DNA of 64,000 nucleotides from Escarpia spicata (taxonomy: Eukaryota > Annelida > Polychaeta > Sabellida > Siboglinidae), in NCBI GenBank assembly GCA_963995525.1, contig OZ023214.1, positions 50,534,578 to 50,598,577 of the forward strand, written 5' to 3'. The position numbers were made by a program, and so were the translations under genes. Under the pieces are notes generated by a model. It was not told the DNA's origin. It saw only the letters and a list, made by a program, of their open reading frames with translations, and made no database searches. Positions 1 through 64,000 of this stretch are shown here, in pieces (the stretch's first letter is position 1; every line of letters begins with the position of its first letter).

Positions 1-1055
1 TCAATCAGGCGGATATACTGAACATTGCGTCGATGTCGTGGCGAAACGTCACGGCTGTTGAGGTCAAAGTTCAAGCTGCCAACGACGTTTACACGTACGA
101 TCACAGTCTGGCTTCTTTTTCCTCCATCGTCCTTAGCAAAGACCATCAAAACGTAGTTGTTTGACTGAAGATACGGCCGTGATCTCAACACAATCGCTCC
201 AGTGGTATGGTTTATTTTAAAGATGTTGCGCTCGTTGTTCAAGACATACGTTATGTTTCCTGAATCTGGGTCTTTGGCCGTGACACGAAAGATTGTTGAA
301 TGTGCTGGGGTGTCAGCCTTTATCGTTACGCTATAAACTGTTTTCTCGAACATGGGCGTGTGATCATTTTCATCATTTACAACAACCAAGATTTTTGCCT
401 GTGCTGGAATCATGTTTTCACTGGCTGCTTCAATGGTGAGGGTATATTCTGAGGTTTGCTCCCGGTCTAACGGCTGGGTAGTGTGTATTGACACACTGGT
501 AGCGCCAAAACTTGGAACCAGCTCAAACAAATCCTCTCTCCCAGCTGTGATGCGATACTTTATGCTATGGCCAGGGTGTTTATGGATGTGTTTGACAGCA
601 ATGTTTGCTAGGCCTTTGATCATGGACCCACCAGGGCTGTTCTCTAAAACATGCCCTTCATAGGACGGCTGTTGGAACACCAGTACACCATTGGGGTGCC
701 TAAGATGGTTGTCATCGGGGTCTATAAGATCGATATATATGACTCCCTGCCACTTCCACGCACCCTGTCTGTTCCTCGTGACTATTGAGATGCTGCTGTC
801 TGTTAGCGAGGACAAGTCGGCACTGACGACGATGTCGCCGTTGGGACGCACGAGGAAGTAGCGACTGTACTTGCCGCGCAGGTCGATCTCCTGGCCCCAG
901 CTGGCCAGTGAGCCGACGCGATAGCCCGGGGCGGCGTCGCGGGGAATGGTGAACCGGTCGACGCCGGGTGCATCTGCTCGCCCCGGACTAGGGAGCATCA
1001 GTAGACTGCCACACGAGAGGAGGAAGAGAAACATGCGATTACGTATCGTAGCCAT
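1..1055 (-). CDS. Gene A: 5' coding exon of a second cadherin (partial)
   Basis: The frame is open from an ATG at 1055 (G at -3 and G at +4, a good Kozak context) to the window edge, 351 codons. Residues 1-26 look like a signal peptide: MATIRNR, a hydrophobic run FLFLLSCGSLLMLP, then GRA before DAPG. Cadherin signatures follow: LDRE near residue 195, the calcium-linker motif NDENDH near 226, DPDSG near 258 and a second EC-like fold to about 335. RHRR at 340-343 fits the furin consensus R-X-[KR]-R, so residues 27-343 may be a prodomain or an N-terminal EC segment cut off during secretion. The product is a type I membrane adhesion protein by family knowledge. It lies on the same strand as gene B and downstream of it, so it is probably a tandem duplicate like the neighbouring CadN/CadN2 genes of Drosophila (inference). 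The exon is far longer than those of gene B. A protocadherin or Fat-like gene is an alternative, since the cytoplasmic part is not visible. Confidence 0.85.
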   Translation of the reverse strand, partial: MATIRNRMFLFLLSCGSLLMLPSPGRADAPGVDRFTIPRDAAPGYRVGSLASWGQEIDLRGKYSRYFLVRPNGDIVVSADLSSLTDSSISIVTRNRQGAWKWQGVIYIDLIDPDDNHLRHPNGVLVFQQPSYEGHVLENSPGGSMIKGLANIAVKHIHKHPGHSIKYRITAGREDLFELVPSFGATSVSIHTTQPLDREQTSEYTLTIEAASENMIPAQAKILVVVNDENDHTPMFEKTVYSVTIKADTPAHSTIFRVTAKDPDSGNITYVLNNERNIFKINHTTGAIVLRSRPYLQSNNYVLMVFAKDDGGKRSQTVIVRVNVVGSLNFDLNSRDVSPRHRRNVQYIRLI

Positions 1056-1810
1056 TGCTACAACTGTACCGTTTACGTGCCGGAGTGAGACAGCTAGAAC
1101 CGTTTTTGGCGGCCTAGGATCGACCCTCTCTCACCGGTCTTCCAACGTTGCCTATCACTGGCCGCTGGACACTTGGACTTGGATGCCGCGAATTGTCCGT
1201 CGACGCAATCACTCAGCATCTCACACTTACTCACTATTGCCTTGTCGGTGTCAATAGCGCCGCGGAAACAGCGCTCGCGTCTCTGGCTGCGCTACTCACT
1301 CTCGTCGCTACCCATTCATTCACTTGTAACGGCGGCGCAGGTGCACGGAGCACCTACCTGCGGTCATCTGTCGCTCTGCTACACAGCAGCCGCACATCCT
1401 CTTGTGTCTATCGGCCGGCGTCACACTCAAGTAATCCACTTATTAGCAAACAACTCCGAATGCACGCTTCGGCGCGTTCTCTTTCAAAACGCCGATGACC
1501 GTCATGGAGGATTTCCCGGCTGTTATACTTCACGTCGTCCCTCCCTCCGTCGTGCCTCTTCGTGCATGCATTTCTTTACTGCTGAGGATTGTCGACACGA
1601 TTGCAATTCACGGTTTGATGGGGGTGGATATCACATTCGGCAATATGTTGGGTTTGGTTCTAAATCGATAATGTCAATAGATTGATTCATCTACCCAAAT
1701 CGATTGTACTCGTTGGGGAAGTACAACTGTCGTAATAACTGTCACTCCGCCGCTGTCGGGCTAACTAAAGGCGCCAGCCAATGCGGTGCAGCGGGGGCGT
1801 GACTTCAAGG
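1056..1810 (-). promoter_or_regulatory. Candidate 5' UTR/promoter of gene A
   Basis: The sequence upstream of the gene A start is richer in G+C and CpG than the rest of the intergenic DNA, roughly from 800 to 1560. A CCAAT box (1778-1782) and a GC-box/KLF-like GGGGGCGTG (1793-1801) lie close together about 725 bp upstream of the ATG. I see no convincing TATA box. This fits a CpG-type promoter, but the transcription start cannot be placed. Confidence 0.3.
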
Positions 1811-2209
1811 TAAACCAATTACCTCATGCAACTAGGGTTGCCCGTCGCCCCGTGGCGCGCGCTATTCGATTATTCAGAGACTGATTACTAATTACATCCT
1901 TTCAGGTTATTTTGAAACTTTAATTGCGCCTTTTAGAACTTTAATTGAGCTTTACGTGATAGCAAATTGCGGTAATCATGCTAATTGTATGTGTGTAAAA
2001 CACATATTGACTCATCGATCCCGTATAGTAACCGATGTTTATTCAGAGTAACGTCTCATTACAAAAAGTCACAAAAAGGCTAGCTTTGCAATTATTTGTA
2101 TAACGTGTTCGTTTAAGTCTAACATTACTTTTTCAAAAGTTTTCTGCACAGGTGTTTACTCATGGAACATTTGAAGATCATGACTGTTGTACACTAGAAA
2201 TTATAGTAA

Positions 2210-2365
2210 TGGACCAATCAATGTAATGTTTACATGCACGTGAACATGTTGTATCAATCACAATGTAATGTTTACATGCATGTGAACATGTTGTATTTAA
2301 CAGAACATAATGTTTACATGCATGTGAACATGTTGTACCTAACACAACGTAATGTTTCATGTATG
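2210..2365. repeat. 42-bp minisatellite, about 3.5 copies
   Basis: Units contain GTAATGTTTACATGCATGTG followed by AACATGTTGT and recur at 2223, 2265, 2307 and about 2349. CATGCATG and ACATGT make each unit partly palindromic. Intergenic. Confidence 0.85.
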
Positions 2366-2526
2366 TGAAGTTCACGTCTATTGCTAGACCCTAGTCATGT
2401 TTCATATTGCTATGCTATTGGCATAAAGGTAGACATAAGCATTATTGTGTCTGCGTCTACTCCATGTTGTCAAGTCTATGACGCAGGGGGCATTGTCTTG
2501 GAAGTTTTTGCCACATGCGTGTGGTT

Positions 2527-2668
2527 CAAAATTATGTCCCAATCCTAGTAACAACAATAAAGTGGTATCGGTTAATATCTTATGGCTCAAACATATTATT
2601 ACTATACAGTTTTTCTTGATGTCAACCATTTTAATATGGATTACCCTAATCCAGTAAACCACATTTAT
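2527..2668. repeat. Dispersed repeat R4, copy 1
   Basis: About 140 bp, nearly identical and in the same orientation as 8692-8838. It starts near CAAAATTATGTC and ends after GGATTACCCTAATCC, a perfect 7-bp stem hairpin. Family unknown; it may be the tail of a mobile element. Confidence 0.85.
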
Positions 2669-3009
2669 GAGAGAATTGAGTGGTGAACAACTCTCCTCTA
2701 GAGGGCGTCACTGTGGGCATTAGTTTTAAAAGATCACAATATTGTAATGTATCTAACTATAATTAACCTAGCGTATGTAGCTCTAGACCACTAAAGTAGG
2801 ACGTAATACCTCTATCTTTACAAAATACCTCATACATGCAAGAAACCTTTATGGTTCAGTTCGCTCCTTAACAGAACTTTCTGAACTTAAAACGTAATGT
2901 GCACGTAATACATAAAACGTACCATAACAATCGCAGGAACCTTCTCTAAGAAAAAGACCTTATAGTAAAGCATAGCACATACAAAAATTATAAGTAAATA
3001 ATTATAAAT

Positions 3010-3180
3010 AATCCAAATAACTCTAAATAACTCCAAATACCTATCATCGTCTTTTCTGAAACACATTGCCAACTGGTAGGGTCAGAGACCAATTATCCAA
3101 GGAAGTGAAGAACATTGAAATAGTAGAACTCATGGGCCACAGTTCCTTGGAGGAGATACCGTTACAATATACCCAAATCA
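3010..3180 (+). mobile_element. SINE-like dispersed repeat family 3, copy 1
   Basis: Matches 31640-31850 in the same order: AATAACTCCAAAT, then ACTGGTAGGGTC / ATTGGTAGATCG (tRNA A-box-like), then GACCAATTATCCAAGGA, then TTGGAGGAGATACC. The tRNA-like head suggests a SINE; the family is not recognised. Confidence 0.55.
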
Positions 3181-4004
3181 GCACATTAATATACAGTCAA
3201 TAAATATTATGGTCAACAACAAATGTGGATCAGCATTAGAAACAGCAAAGATACGTCTGTGTGCCAACTTTTAATGAACTGTGTTCAATGATGTTAGCCA
3301 AGTGACTCTAAAGAATCCTAATAAAATAATACCTTTACTATTTTGCAAAGTAAATTAGCTAACAAATCTTATCCTAGACCCATGTTAGGAACAGTTCTTT
3401 ACATAATTTAAAATTTATATACACCTGATGTTTTAAAATTCAATTTGCCGACACTTCCACAGGTATTATATTCATCTATATTAAATTGACAAATTAATCA
3501 AAATACCCATGTAATAAATACAATAATTGTTTTATGTATTTAAATTAGATCACCAAAGAAACACATCTTACATACTGAAGGATCCTCAAAATAAACTTCA
3601 AATGACGGATGGTAGGCCAGTTTTCTTAGATTTTGTCAGCCAAGATGTTGAATGCTAGCATCGGAGTTCATTTTAGAGGAATTCCTCTAACATGGTCTCT
3701 TGAAAAAGTTAGCAACTTCCCCTCTCCTCCTTGCATATAACATGGAGTGTACATATTATGAATTATAATAAATTGTTGCATGTTTCAAAATGGTACATTG
3801 TCACTATCAATTACTGCCAATTTGTGTGAGCAATCACATCACTGGTTTATACTGTTGGACACCAGATCATTTAGAAATGCAATACAAAAATCCTTTTTAT
3901 AAATGTCTTGTAAAACTGTTTTATGAGATAACGGTCACTGGAAAGCAAAATGTGTAGAATGCATTCAGTTACACAATACGTCTTAAAAAGAAAAGTTGTC
4001 TAAG

Positions 4005-4205
4005 AGGATCACTGTGTTTTAGTAGTAGAACAATGGACTGTCAATCGATGGATTCGATTCCATCTGCCACCATTTTGAAACTGACCTTTTTTATCTTTTT
4101 TACCTGTGCCCTTTGGAGAAGATACTAAAAGCCAATGGTTCCTTTTATCTGGTGCATGGTACAGAGCCACAGACTGCAATATTAAGCCACTTGGGCAGGT
4201 ACCTA
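4005..4205 (+). mobile_element. tRNA-derived SINE family 2, copy 1
   Basis: Shares order and sequence with 32430-32660. A TAGTAGAACAATGGACTGTCA head and GATTCGATTCC (B-box-like) are followed by the common block CCTTTGGAGAAGATACTAAA and a tail ending GGGCAGGTACC. The tRNA-like head indicates a Pol III-derived SINE. Confidence 0.6.
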
Positions 4206-4489
4206 CATCAACAGACCCCACAGCTGTATTAAGATTTCAGTAAGGTCTTCTTAATGCAATTGTACATCGGAATGGCTCTGAGCATTACATTGGCTTACTT
4301 TATATAAAGGAATTGCGTTTGACATAAAAGCAAGGTGACAGAGAATACCAGAGGCACCAAGCTTCCATTGTTTAAGATATTGTTATTATGGAAATGATAT
4401 TAACAAAAGTACTCTGTAAAAACGGACTTTATATAACAGAACTATTGACTCATTACAATTATTAACATCAATTCACCTGATTTACGATG

Positions 4490-4592
4490 GAGTTATACAA
4501 ACAGATGAGATAGTTATGTAAGCAAAACAGATGCGATAGTTAACTAATCAAAACAGAGTTATACAAACAGATGAGATAGTTACCTAAGCAAG
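4490..4592. repeat. Short tandem duplication
   Basis: ACAGATGAGATAGTTA and close variants occur three times. Intergenic, no function seen. Confidence 0.6.
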
Positions 4593-4713
4593 ACAGCCAT
4601 GCATAGACAATGGATGACTCTTGATCCACCAGTGACCTTGTTGTTACCATGCTTGTAGCATTGGATCCCAGTCTTGTTAAATCTAAGAATAATTGAGCTA
4701 CCCCCGATAGTTT

Positions 4714-4779
4714 GTGTATGTGTGTGAGTGAGTGAGTGAGTGAGTGAGTGAGTGAGTGAGTGAGTGAGTGAGTGAGTGA

Positions 4780-4826
<47 letters not shown>
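4714..4826. repeat. (GTGA)n then (GT)n microsatellite
   Basis: A tetranucleotide GTGA run of about 16 units passes directly into a GT dinucleotide run of about 20 units. Confidence 0.97.
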
Positions 4827-4827
<1 letters not shown>

Positions 4828-4829
4828 AT

Positions 4830-7140
4830 GTTTTCCTCCTAGATGGTTTGTATCCTGGGTGCCAAACGTTCGGGGATTAATGTACGATCTTGTGAAAAAA
4901 AAATATTAGTAGTAGAAAGGAAGACATACATTAACCGATTGTTTGCAACATAAAATGCTACTTGCAATAATTATAGAAACCATGCGCATCCACAGAGAAA
5001 ACTACTAAAATCTAAATCATAACATGTCAAATAAGAATAGGTGAGTAAATCATCTTCTACATCTGTGGGTGTACAGTGCCAAGGAGACTGGGTATTGTTT
5101 CTAGTCTTGTTAACCACGGAGGTTTCATGAATTAACACCCCTTCATAATCAAACAAGAACAACAAACACGTTACAAAAAGCATTTATTTAGCGCAAAATA
5201 GTGAAATCACAAACATATCCATTCCACCTGTGCACAATGAGAACTCTGCATCTGTAGTGGCAAATGCAATTGCCTGAGAACCTGGACACGATTGTTTACT
5301 TGTGGTTACTCGATGTGTCAACAAACGTAGTAGCTTGATACAACTCTCATTTATACTACCATGTGCACAACTGCTTATGATGCAGCACGGGTCAAAAACA
5401 CACACAGTTTCACATGAATATGTTGTGTCGTCTCTTCCATAAACCATTTGTACAATTTACAAACTTACGCAACCGCTCGGGCAGAATCAGCTGATTATAA
5501 TAATAGACTCTGGAAGTGGAAAACGTAATAGTAGTAACATGTCCAGTGAACAACCACCACATCTCCCTCAATGTCAGCATGACATGCAGCGTTTAAACAT
5601 CAAATTAGCAAAACGATTCACGTACATCAGACTCTACTCCATCTAGAACTGGCTTACAGCTAGAAAATGCTATCATCACTAATCAATACACAAACCTTGA
5701 ACAATCTTGTAATGTCAAATATTTTGGTCACATGTCTAACTGGAAATATATATATATATATATATATATTATTGTCATCATCAAGTGCTATCTCCACAGC
5801 AGACTTTACATCTGATGAGTATAGTTGGACATTTGGAATGTTTAAAAAGACAATTTCCATAAGCATGTGAGTATATAACTTGCCTGCCCTCGACTATCCA
5901 TAGCAATAGTTTGTTGACAATGTATAAGTAATACCTTCCTCTAGCAGCAATATACTATGGCTTAACTGCTGGTAAATAATTAAAATTAAATAGGCATGAT
6001 TATTACTGAGAGATAGCAATTTTATGATACAGAATATAAAAAATTAGCATACACATGTTTTAAATAAAAATTACTCAATGTGCTACTGAAATGGCAAGCT
6101 CAGAAGTTCATTTCAAAATTTGACATATCACACATTGACACTTCCTGTGTGTGGAATGTTGCAATCACAAAGTACAAATGCTAGCAGCTTGAAGCTAATA
6201 TCTACACTGTTCAAACAACAGATGTACCTGGTCCGTGGCCAACTATAACAAGGCACTGTGCTCCTACTATTCTAACTATGGGTGTTTTTCCCATGCAAGT
6301 ACTAACATCAACTACCACAAAATGTATATATCTGGAATACCAATGTGCTTGTATGTACAATAGGATCACAATTATATTTTAATAAAACATTTCACATCAA
6401 AGTAACACAATGAATACAGGTTTAAACTGTCAGTATAACTGGGCTTATTACGTATCTACATGCTAAATAGGTCACCATTAATGTCAAGTGAAAGTGACTT
6501 CAACACAATGTAATTAAAATGTTACATGAATGTAATACTTAAATTTGTAAACATGCAAAATCAGAAGTGCATTTTTGAAAATGTTGAAATGTAATACTTC
6601 AGATGTGTAATTATGAGAACATGTGTAGTGATACTACATGAAAACAATGTAATAGTCAAGATAAAACCAGAAATGAGGACTAGACTCTGCTATAACCATG
6701 ATGTAATGATGTAATTCTCAGCAGTTATCACATAGATGTACTTCCATAGCTCTTATAATGTTACTTATGTTGACACACGTGCTCAACATAGACCCTATTT
6801 GGACTGGCGTACACATGACTGTTTACAGAAAGGTCCTTTTGCGCAACATTAAGAGGTCCTAAACAACAACACATCTACAACCATTATTCAAAAATAAGAT
6901 TATGGCAATGTTGTAATTTAATCGGTTCTAAGATGGAATATAACAGCACAAAACAGGTTATTGTTTTTGGTATTAAGTGATCAATCTGAATTAAAATGAC
7001 ATTAAAATGAGAGTTTGAGGCAACTCTACTTTGTTACATTTCATAGTCCAGTTATTTCATTATGAAACATCCGTATACATTATTTTTTGAACTGTTATGT
7101 CCCTCTTTGATGTTTGGAGTAAGCATACATAGCTGTTCTA
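4830..7140. other. Intergenic stretch with no recognised gene
   Basis: AT-rich DNA with short open frames only. The single clear feature is an (AT)n run at 5747-5770. None of the short frames shows a domain, signal peptide or plausible splice partners. Confidence 0.7.
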
Positions 7141-7142
7141 GA

Positions 7143-7365
7143 GCAAGCCTCCTGTAGTATTGTGTGTAAGCCATGCTGCCTGGCTGCAAGCCTCCTGTAG
7201 TATTGTGTGTAAGCCATGCTGCCTGGCTGCAAGCCTCCTGTAGTATAGTGTGTAAGCTATGCTGCCTGGTTGCAAGCCTCCTGTAGTATAGTGTGTAAGC
7301 CATGCTGCCTGGCTGCAAGCCTCCTGTAGTATTGTGTGTAAGCCATGCTGTCTGGCTGCAAGCCA
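7143..7365. repeat. 43-bp minisatellite, 5 copies
   Basis: Units begin GCAAGCCTCCTGTAGTAT and recur every 43 bp from 7143. The array lies 0.5 kb past the gene B stop codon, so it may be in the long 3' UTR or just beyond it. The open frames here are by-products of the repeat. Confidence 0.95.
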
Positions 7366-7586
7366 TATCCTTTCTAACATTGCTTCCGGTGATTGCTACA
7401 CTTGTGATAAGCTGCACCTATCAAAGAGCAGCTATATCTGAGCATGACTAATTTCTGCATCACTCAAAACTAGTAAAGGTGTACATTCGCCACCATGACA
7501 GCAATGCACAACAGTTGTGTTCCATTCTGTTTTGCTTAGTCGCCATGACAACATTAAACCACTGCCAAGTATTCATTGCAGCCATT

Positions 7587-7592
7587 TTTAAT
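7587..7592 (-). promoter_or_regulatory. Candidate poly(A) signal of gene B
   Basis: Minus-strand ATTAAA, 243 nt downstream of the gene B stop. I found no AATAAA nearer on this strand. ATTAAA is a common variant, but the site is not proven. Confidence 0.25.
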
Positions 7593-7834
7593 GCTCACTT
7601 CTTGAATTATTCTGCTAGTATGTGCATAACTAGGGATAACCTCCTTTTGCACTATAAATGTACATCAAATCTCTATTCTTGTCTGTCATCAGCAATCACA
7701 TATATATATATGTTACTTCAAGTTCTTCAACATATTCTCACTCGCGCTTACTGAAAGACGGAACAAACTTAGTAAATGGCAATGACTCACACAGCTGGGT
7801 GGTAACCATGGAGATGGCCTTGACCATGACCCAA

Positions 7835-62123
<54,289 letters not shown>

Positions 62124-62540
62124 CTGCAATAGAGAATGGGTCGGTTATTGAACAGTCGCAAACTTTAGACCATAAAATATTCAATTTTGTAGACCATTCA
62201 ACCCCCACTGTTATTGTTAGCTACAGAATAGCACACATGCAACTAAAATAACACACATACTACTAAAATATCAAATATACAACTAAATCACACACAATAG
62301 GATATTTTAATCTAAAATCTCAAAGAGACACATCAACCATATTTCTATCTTATAAATATAACAAACAGTTACTTTAACTTTAGTTAGTTCTAACAAGAAA
62401 GACATTGAAGCATTGTTACTAAGTGCTTTCTATTTATGAAACCAAGATGTCTGTGTGATATAACAACAGCATGGACACAGACTGTCTGCATAGACAGTTT
62501 GCAGTGGATGCTCATTATTCAACAAGTTGTCTGTAAGGTA
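62124..62540. other. Intron without recognised elements
   Basis: AT-rich sequence with ACACACATAC-type short repeats near 62230-62290. Nothing else seen. Confidence 0.55.
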
Positions 62541-62549
62541 TTCACACTC

Positions 62550-63511
62550 AGTCCCTAGTCCCTACCACACACATCCACATGTCATGACACTATGCCAGAC
62601 TAGTTGACAAGTCCCTAGTCCCTACCACACACATCCACATGTCATGACACTACGCCAGACTAGTTGACAAGTCCCTAGTCCCTACCACACACATCCACAT
62701 GTCGTGACACTACGCCAGACTAGTTGACAAGTCCCTAGTCCCTACCACACACATCCACATGTCATGACACTACGCCAGACTAGTTGACAAGTCCCTAGTC
62801 CCTACCACACACATCCACAGGTCATGACACTACGCCAGACTAGTTGACAAGTCCCTAGTCCCTACCACACACATCCACATGTCATGACACTACACCAGAC
62901 TAGTTGACAAGTCCCTAGTCCCTACCACACACATCCACATGTCATGACACTACACCAGACTAGTTGACAAGTCCCTAGTCCCTACCACACACATCCACAT
63001 GTCGTGACACTACGCCAGACTAGTTGACAAGTCCCTAGTCCCTACCACACACATCCACATGTCGTGACACTACGCCAGACTAGTTGACAAGTCCCTAGTC
63101 CCTACCACACACATCCACATGTTGTGACACTACGCCAGACTAGTTGACAAGTCCCTAGTCCCTACCACACATCCACATGTCGTGACACTACGCCAGACTA
63201 GTTGACAAGTCCCTAGTCCCTACCACACACATCCACATGTCGTGACACTACGCCAGACTAGTTGACAAGTCCCTAGTCCCTACCACACACATCCACATGT
63301 CGTGACACTACGCCAGACTAGTTGACAAGTCCCTAGTCCCTACCACACACATCCACATGTCGTGACACTACGCCAGACTAGTTGACAAGTCCCTAGTCCC
63401 TACCACACACATCCACATGTCGTGACACTACGCCAGACTAGTTGACAAGTCCCTAGTCCCTACCACACACATCCACATGTCGTGACACTACGCCAGACTA
63501 GTTGACAAGTC
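62550..63511. repeat. 60-bp minisatellite, 16 copies
   Basis: Unit GACAAGTCCCTAGTCCCTAC, CACACACATCCACATGTCAT, GACACTACGCCAGACTAGTT. It is highly homogeneous; one copy lacks two bases (ACACATCC at 63168). Confidence 0.97.
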
Positions 63512-63514
63512 ATA

Positions 63515-64000
63515 AACTGTTCAGTCAATGCTCAAGTCAATCAATGACCTATAAGTCCATGACAAGTCTCTAGTCATCTCTCTGAATTCCAACTTTTCCA
63601 AGTCAAGTCACTTGTCAAGTTGTACCCAATCACATGACACAGGTGTACTTTGTAACAATGACAACATGATCAATTTGCTACAAATATTTTATATTACAAT
63701 TACGATTGATACACGTCTTATAGGTTCTGCACTACACTGTTTCAATAGGTATTGTTCACTTTGTATAAGCACTGCCAGACACCAGACAGATGGGATTTCT
63801 CATAACACATGAAAAGGGGACTGACTTGTGTTGCATTCAAGATGAATCAAGTCAAGTCTCAAGTCAATGAACTCCAAGTCAAAATCAAGTCTTAAGTCAA
63901 TGAACTCCAAATCAAAGTCAAGTCTGAAGTCATCAATGAACTCCAATTAAAAGTATATTTCACAAGTCAATGAACTTCAAATCAATGTCAAGTTGCAAGT
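63515..64000. repeat. Degenerate AAGTCAAGTC-type repeat at window edge
   Basis: Imperfect units of CAAGTCAATGAACTCCAAGT from 63830 to the end, and looser AAGTCAAGT motifs before. The remainder of the intron is unremarkable. Confidence 0.7.

Noticed and set aside
412..1685. Plus-strand open frames opposite the gene A exon
   Set aside because: They overlap a minus-strand frame with signal peptide and cadherin motifs and show no recognisable content.
7479..7500. GCCACCATG Kozak-like start at about 7490 on the plus strand
   Set aside because: The frame stops after 12 codons and it lies in the probable 3' region of gene B.

Overview
This is a window of animal nuclear DNA, from a non-vertebrate and most likely a marine bilaterian. 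Evidence for that is the split genes with GT-AG introns, tRNA-derived SINEs, CR1/L2-like LINE fragments, MITEs and very abundant minisatellites, together with a classical cadherin that keeps EGF and laminin-G domains next to the membrane (the type III architecture found outside the vertebrate classical cadherins). I cannot name the phylum from the sequence. A mollusc, annelid or brachiopod would fit, but a hemichordate or echinoderm is not excluded.

Two genes are present, both on the minus strand and head to tail. Gene B (7835-62123) is a Cadherin-N (DN-cadherin-like) gene without its 5' end. I placed 30 consecutive coding exons by splice sites, and every exon-exon phase agrees. Together they give 7013 nt of coding sequence, about 2336 residues. 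The order is: about a dozen extracellular cadherin (EC) repeats, a non-chordate-type membrane-proximal region, EGF, LamG1, EGF, LamG2, EGF, a transmembrane helix, a p120-catenin-binding juxtamembrane segment and a beta-catenin-binding C-terminus with stop. Gene A (1-1055) is the 5' terminal exon of a second cadherin: signal peptide, EC-like repeats and a furin-type RHRR site. It lies about 6.8 kb downstream of gene B, so the locus is a tandem cadherin pair.

Layout: 1-1055 gene A; 1056-7834 intergenic DNA with SINE copies, microsatellites and the 3' end of gene B; 7835-13543 cytoplasmic, transmembrane and last EGF exons; 13544-27035 a 13.5 kb intron almost filled by a 44-bp satellite with 3.65-kb higher-order repeats and a 1.6-kb inverted-repeat transposon; 27036-36732 LamG, EGF, membrane-proximal and EC exons; 36733-45118 EC exons with MITE, LINE and SINE insertions; 45119-52303 a 7.2 kb intron holding a 6.7-kb CA/GCAC array; 52304-62123 more EC exons, with 41-, 38- and 20-bp arrays in introns; 62124-64000 an intron with a 60-bp array.

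The observation I rate highest is in the intron that splits the transmembrane helix. About 23 tandem 53-bp units derive from the end of the upstream transmembrane exon. Each carries a 36-nt, phase-compatible, exon-like segment, often with its own AG acceptor and GTAAGT donor. A single inverted copy of the unit sits just beyond the array and could pair with any member. This could be a set of optional micro-exons or a splicing decoy, or it could be only a minisatellite. RNA data would decide.
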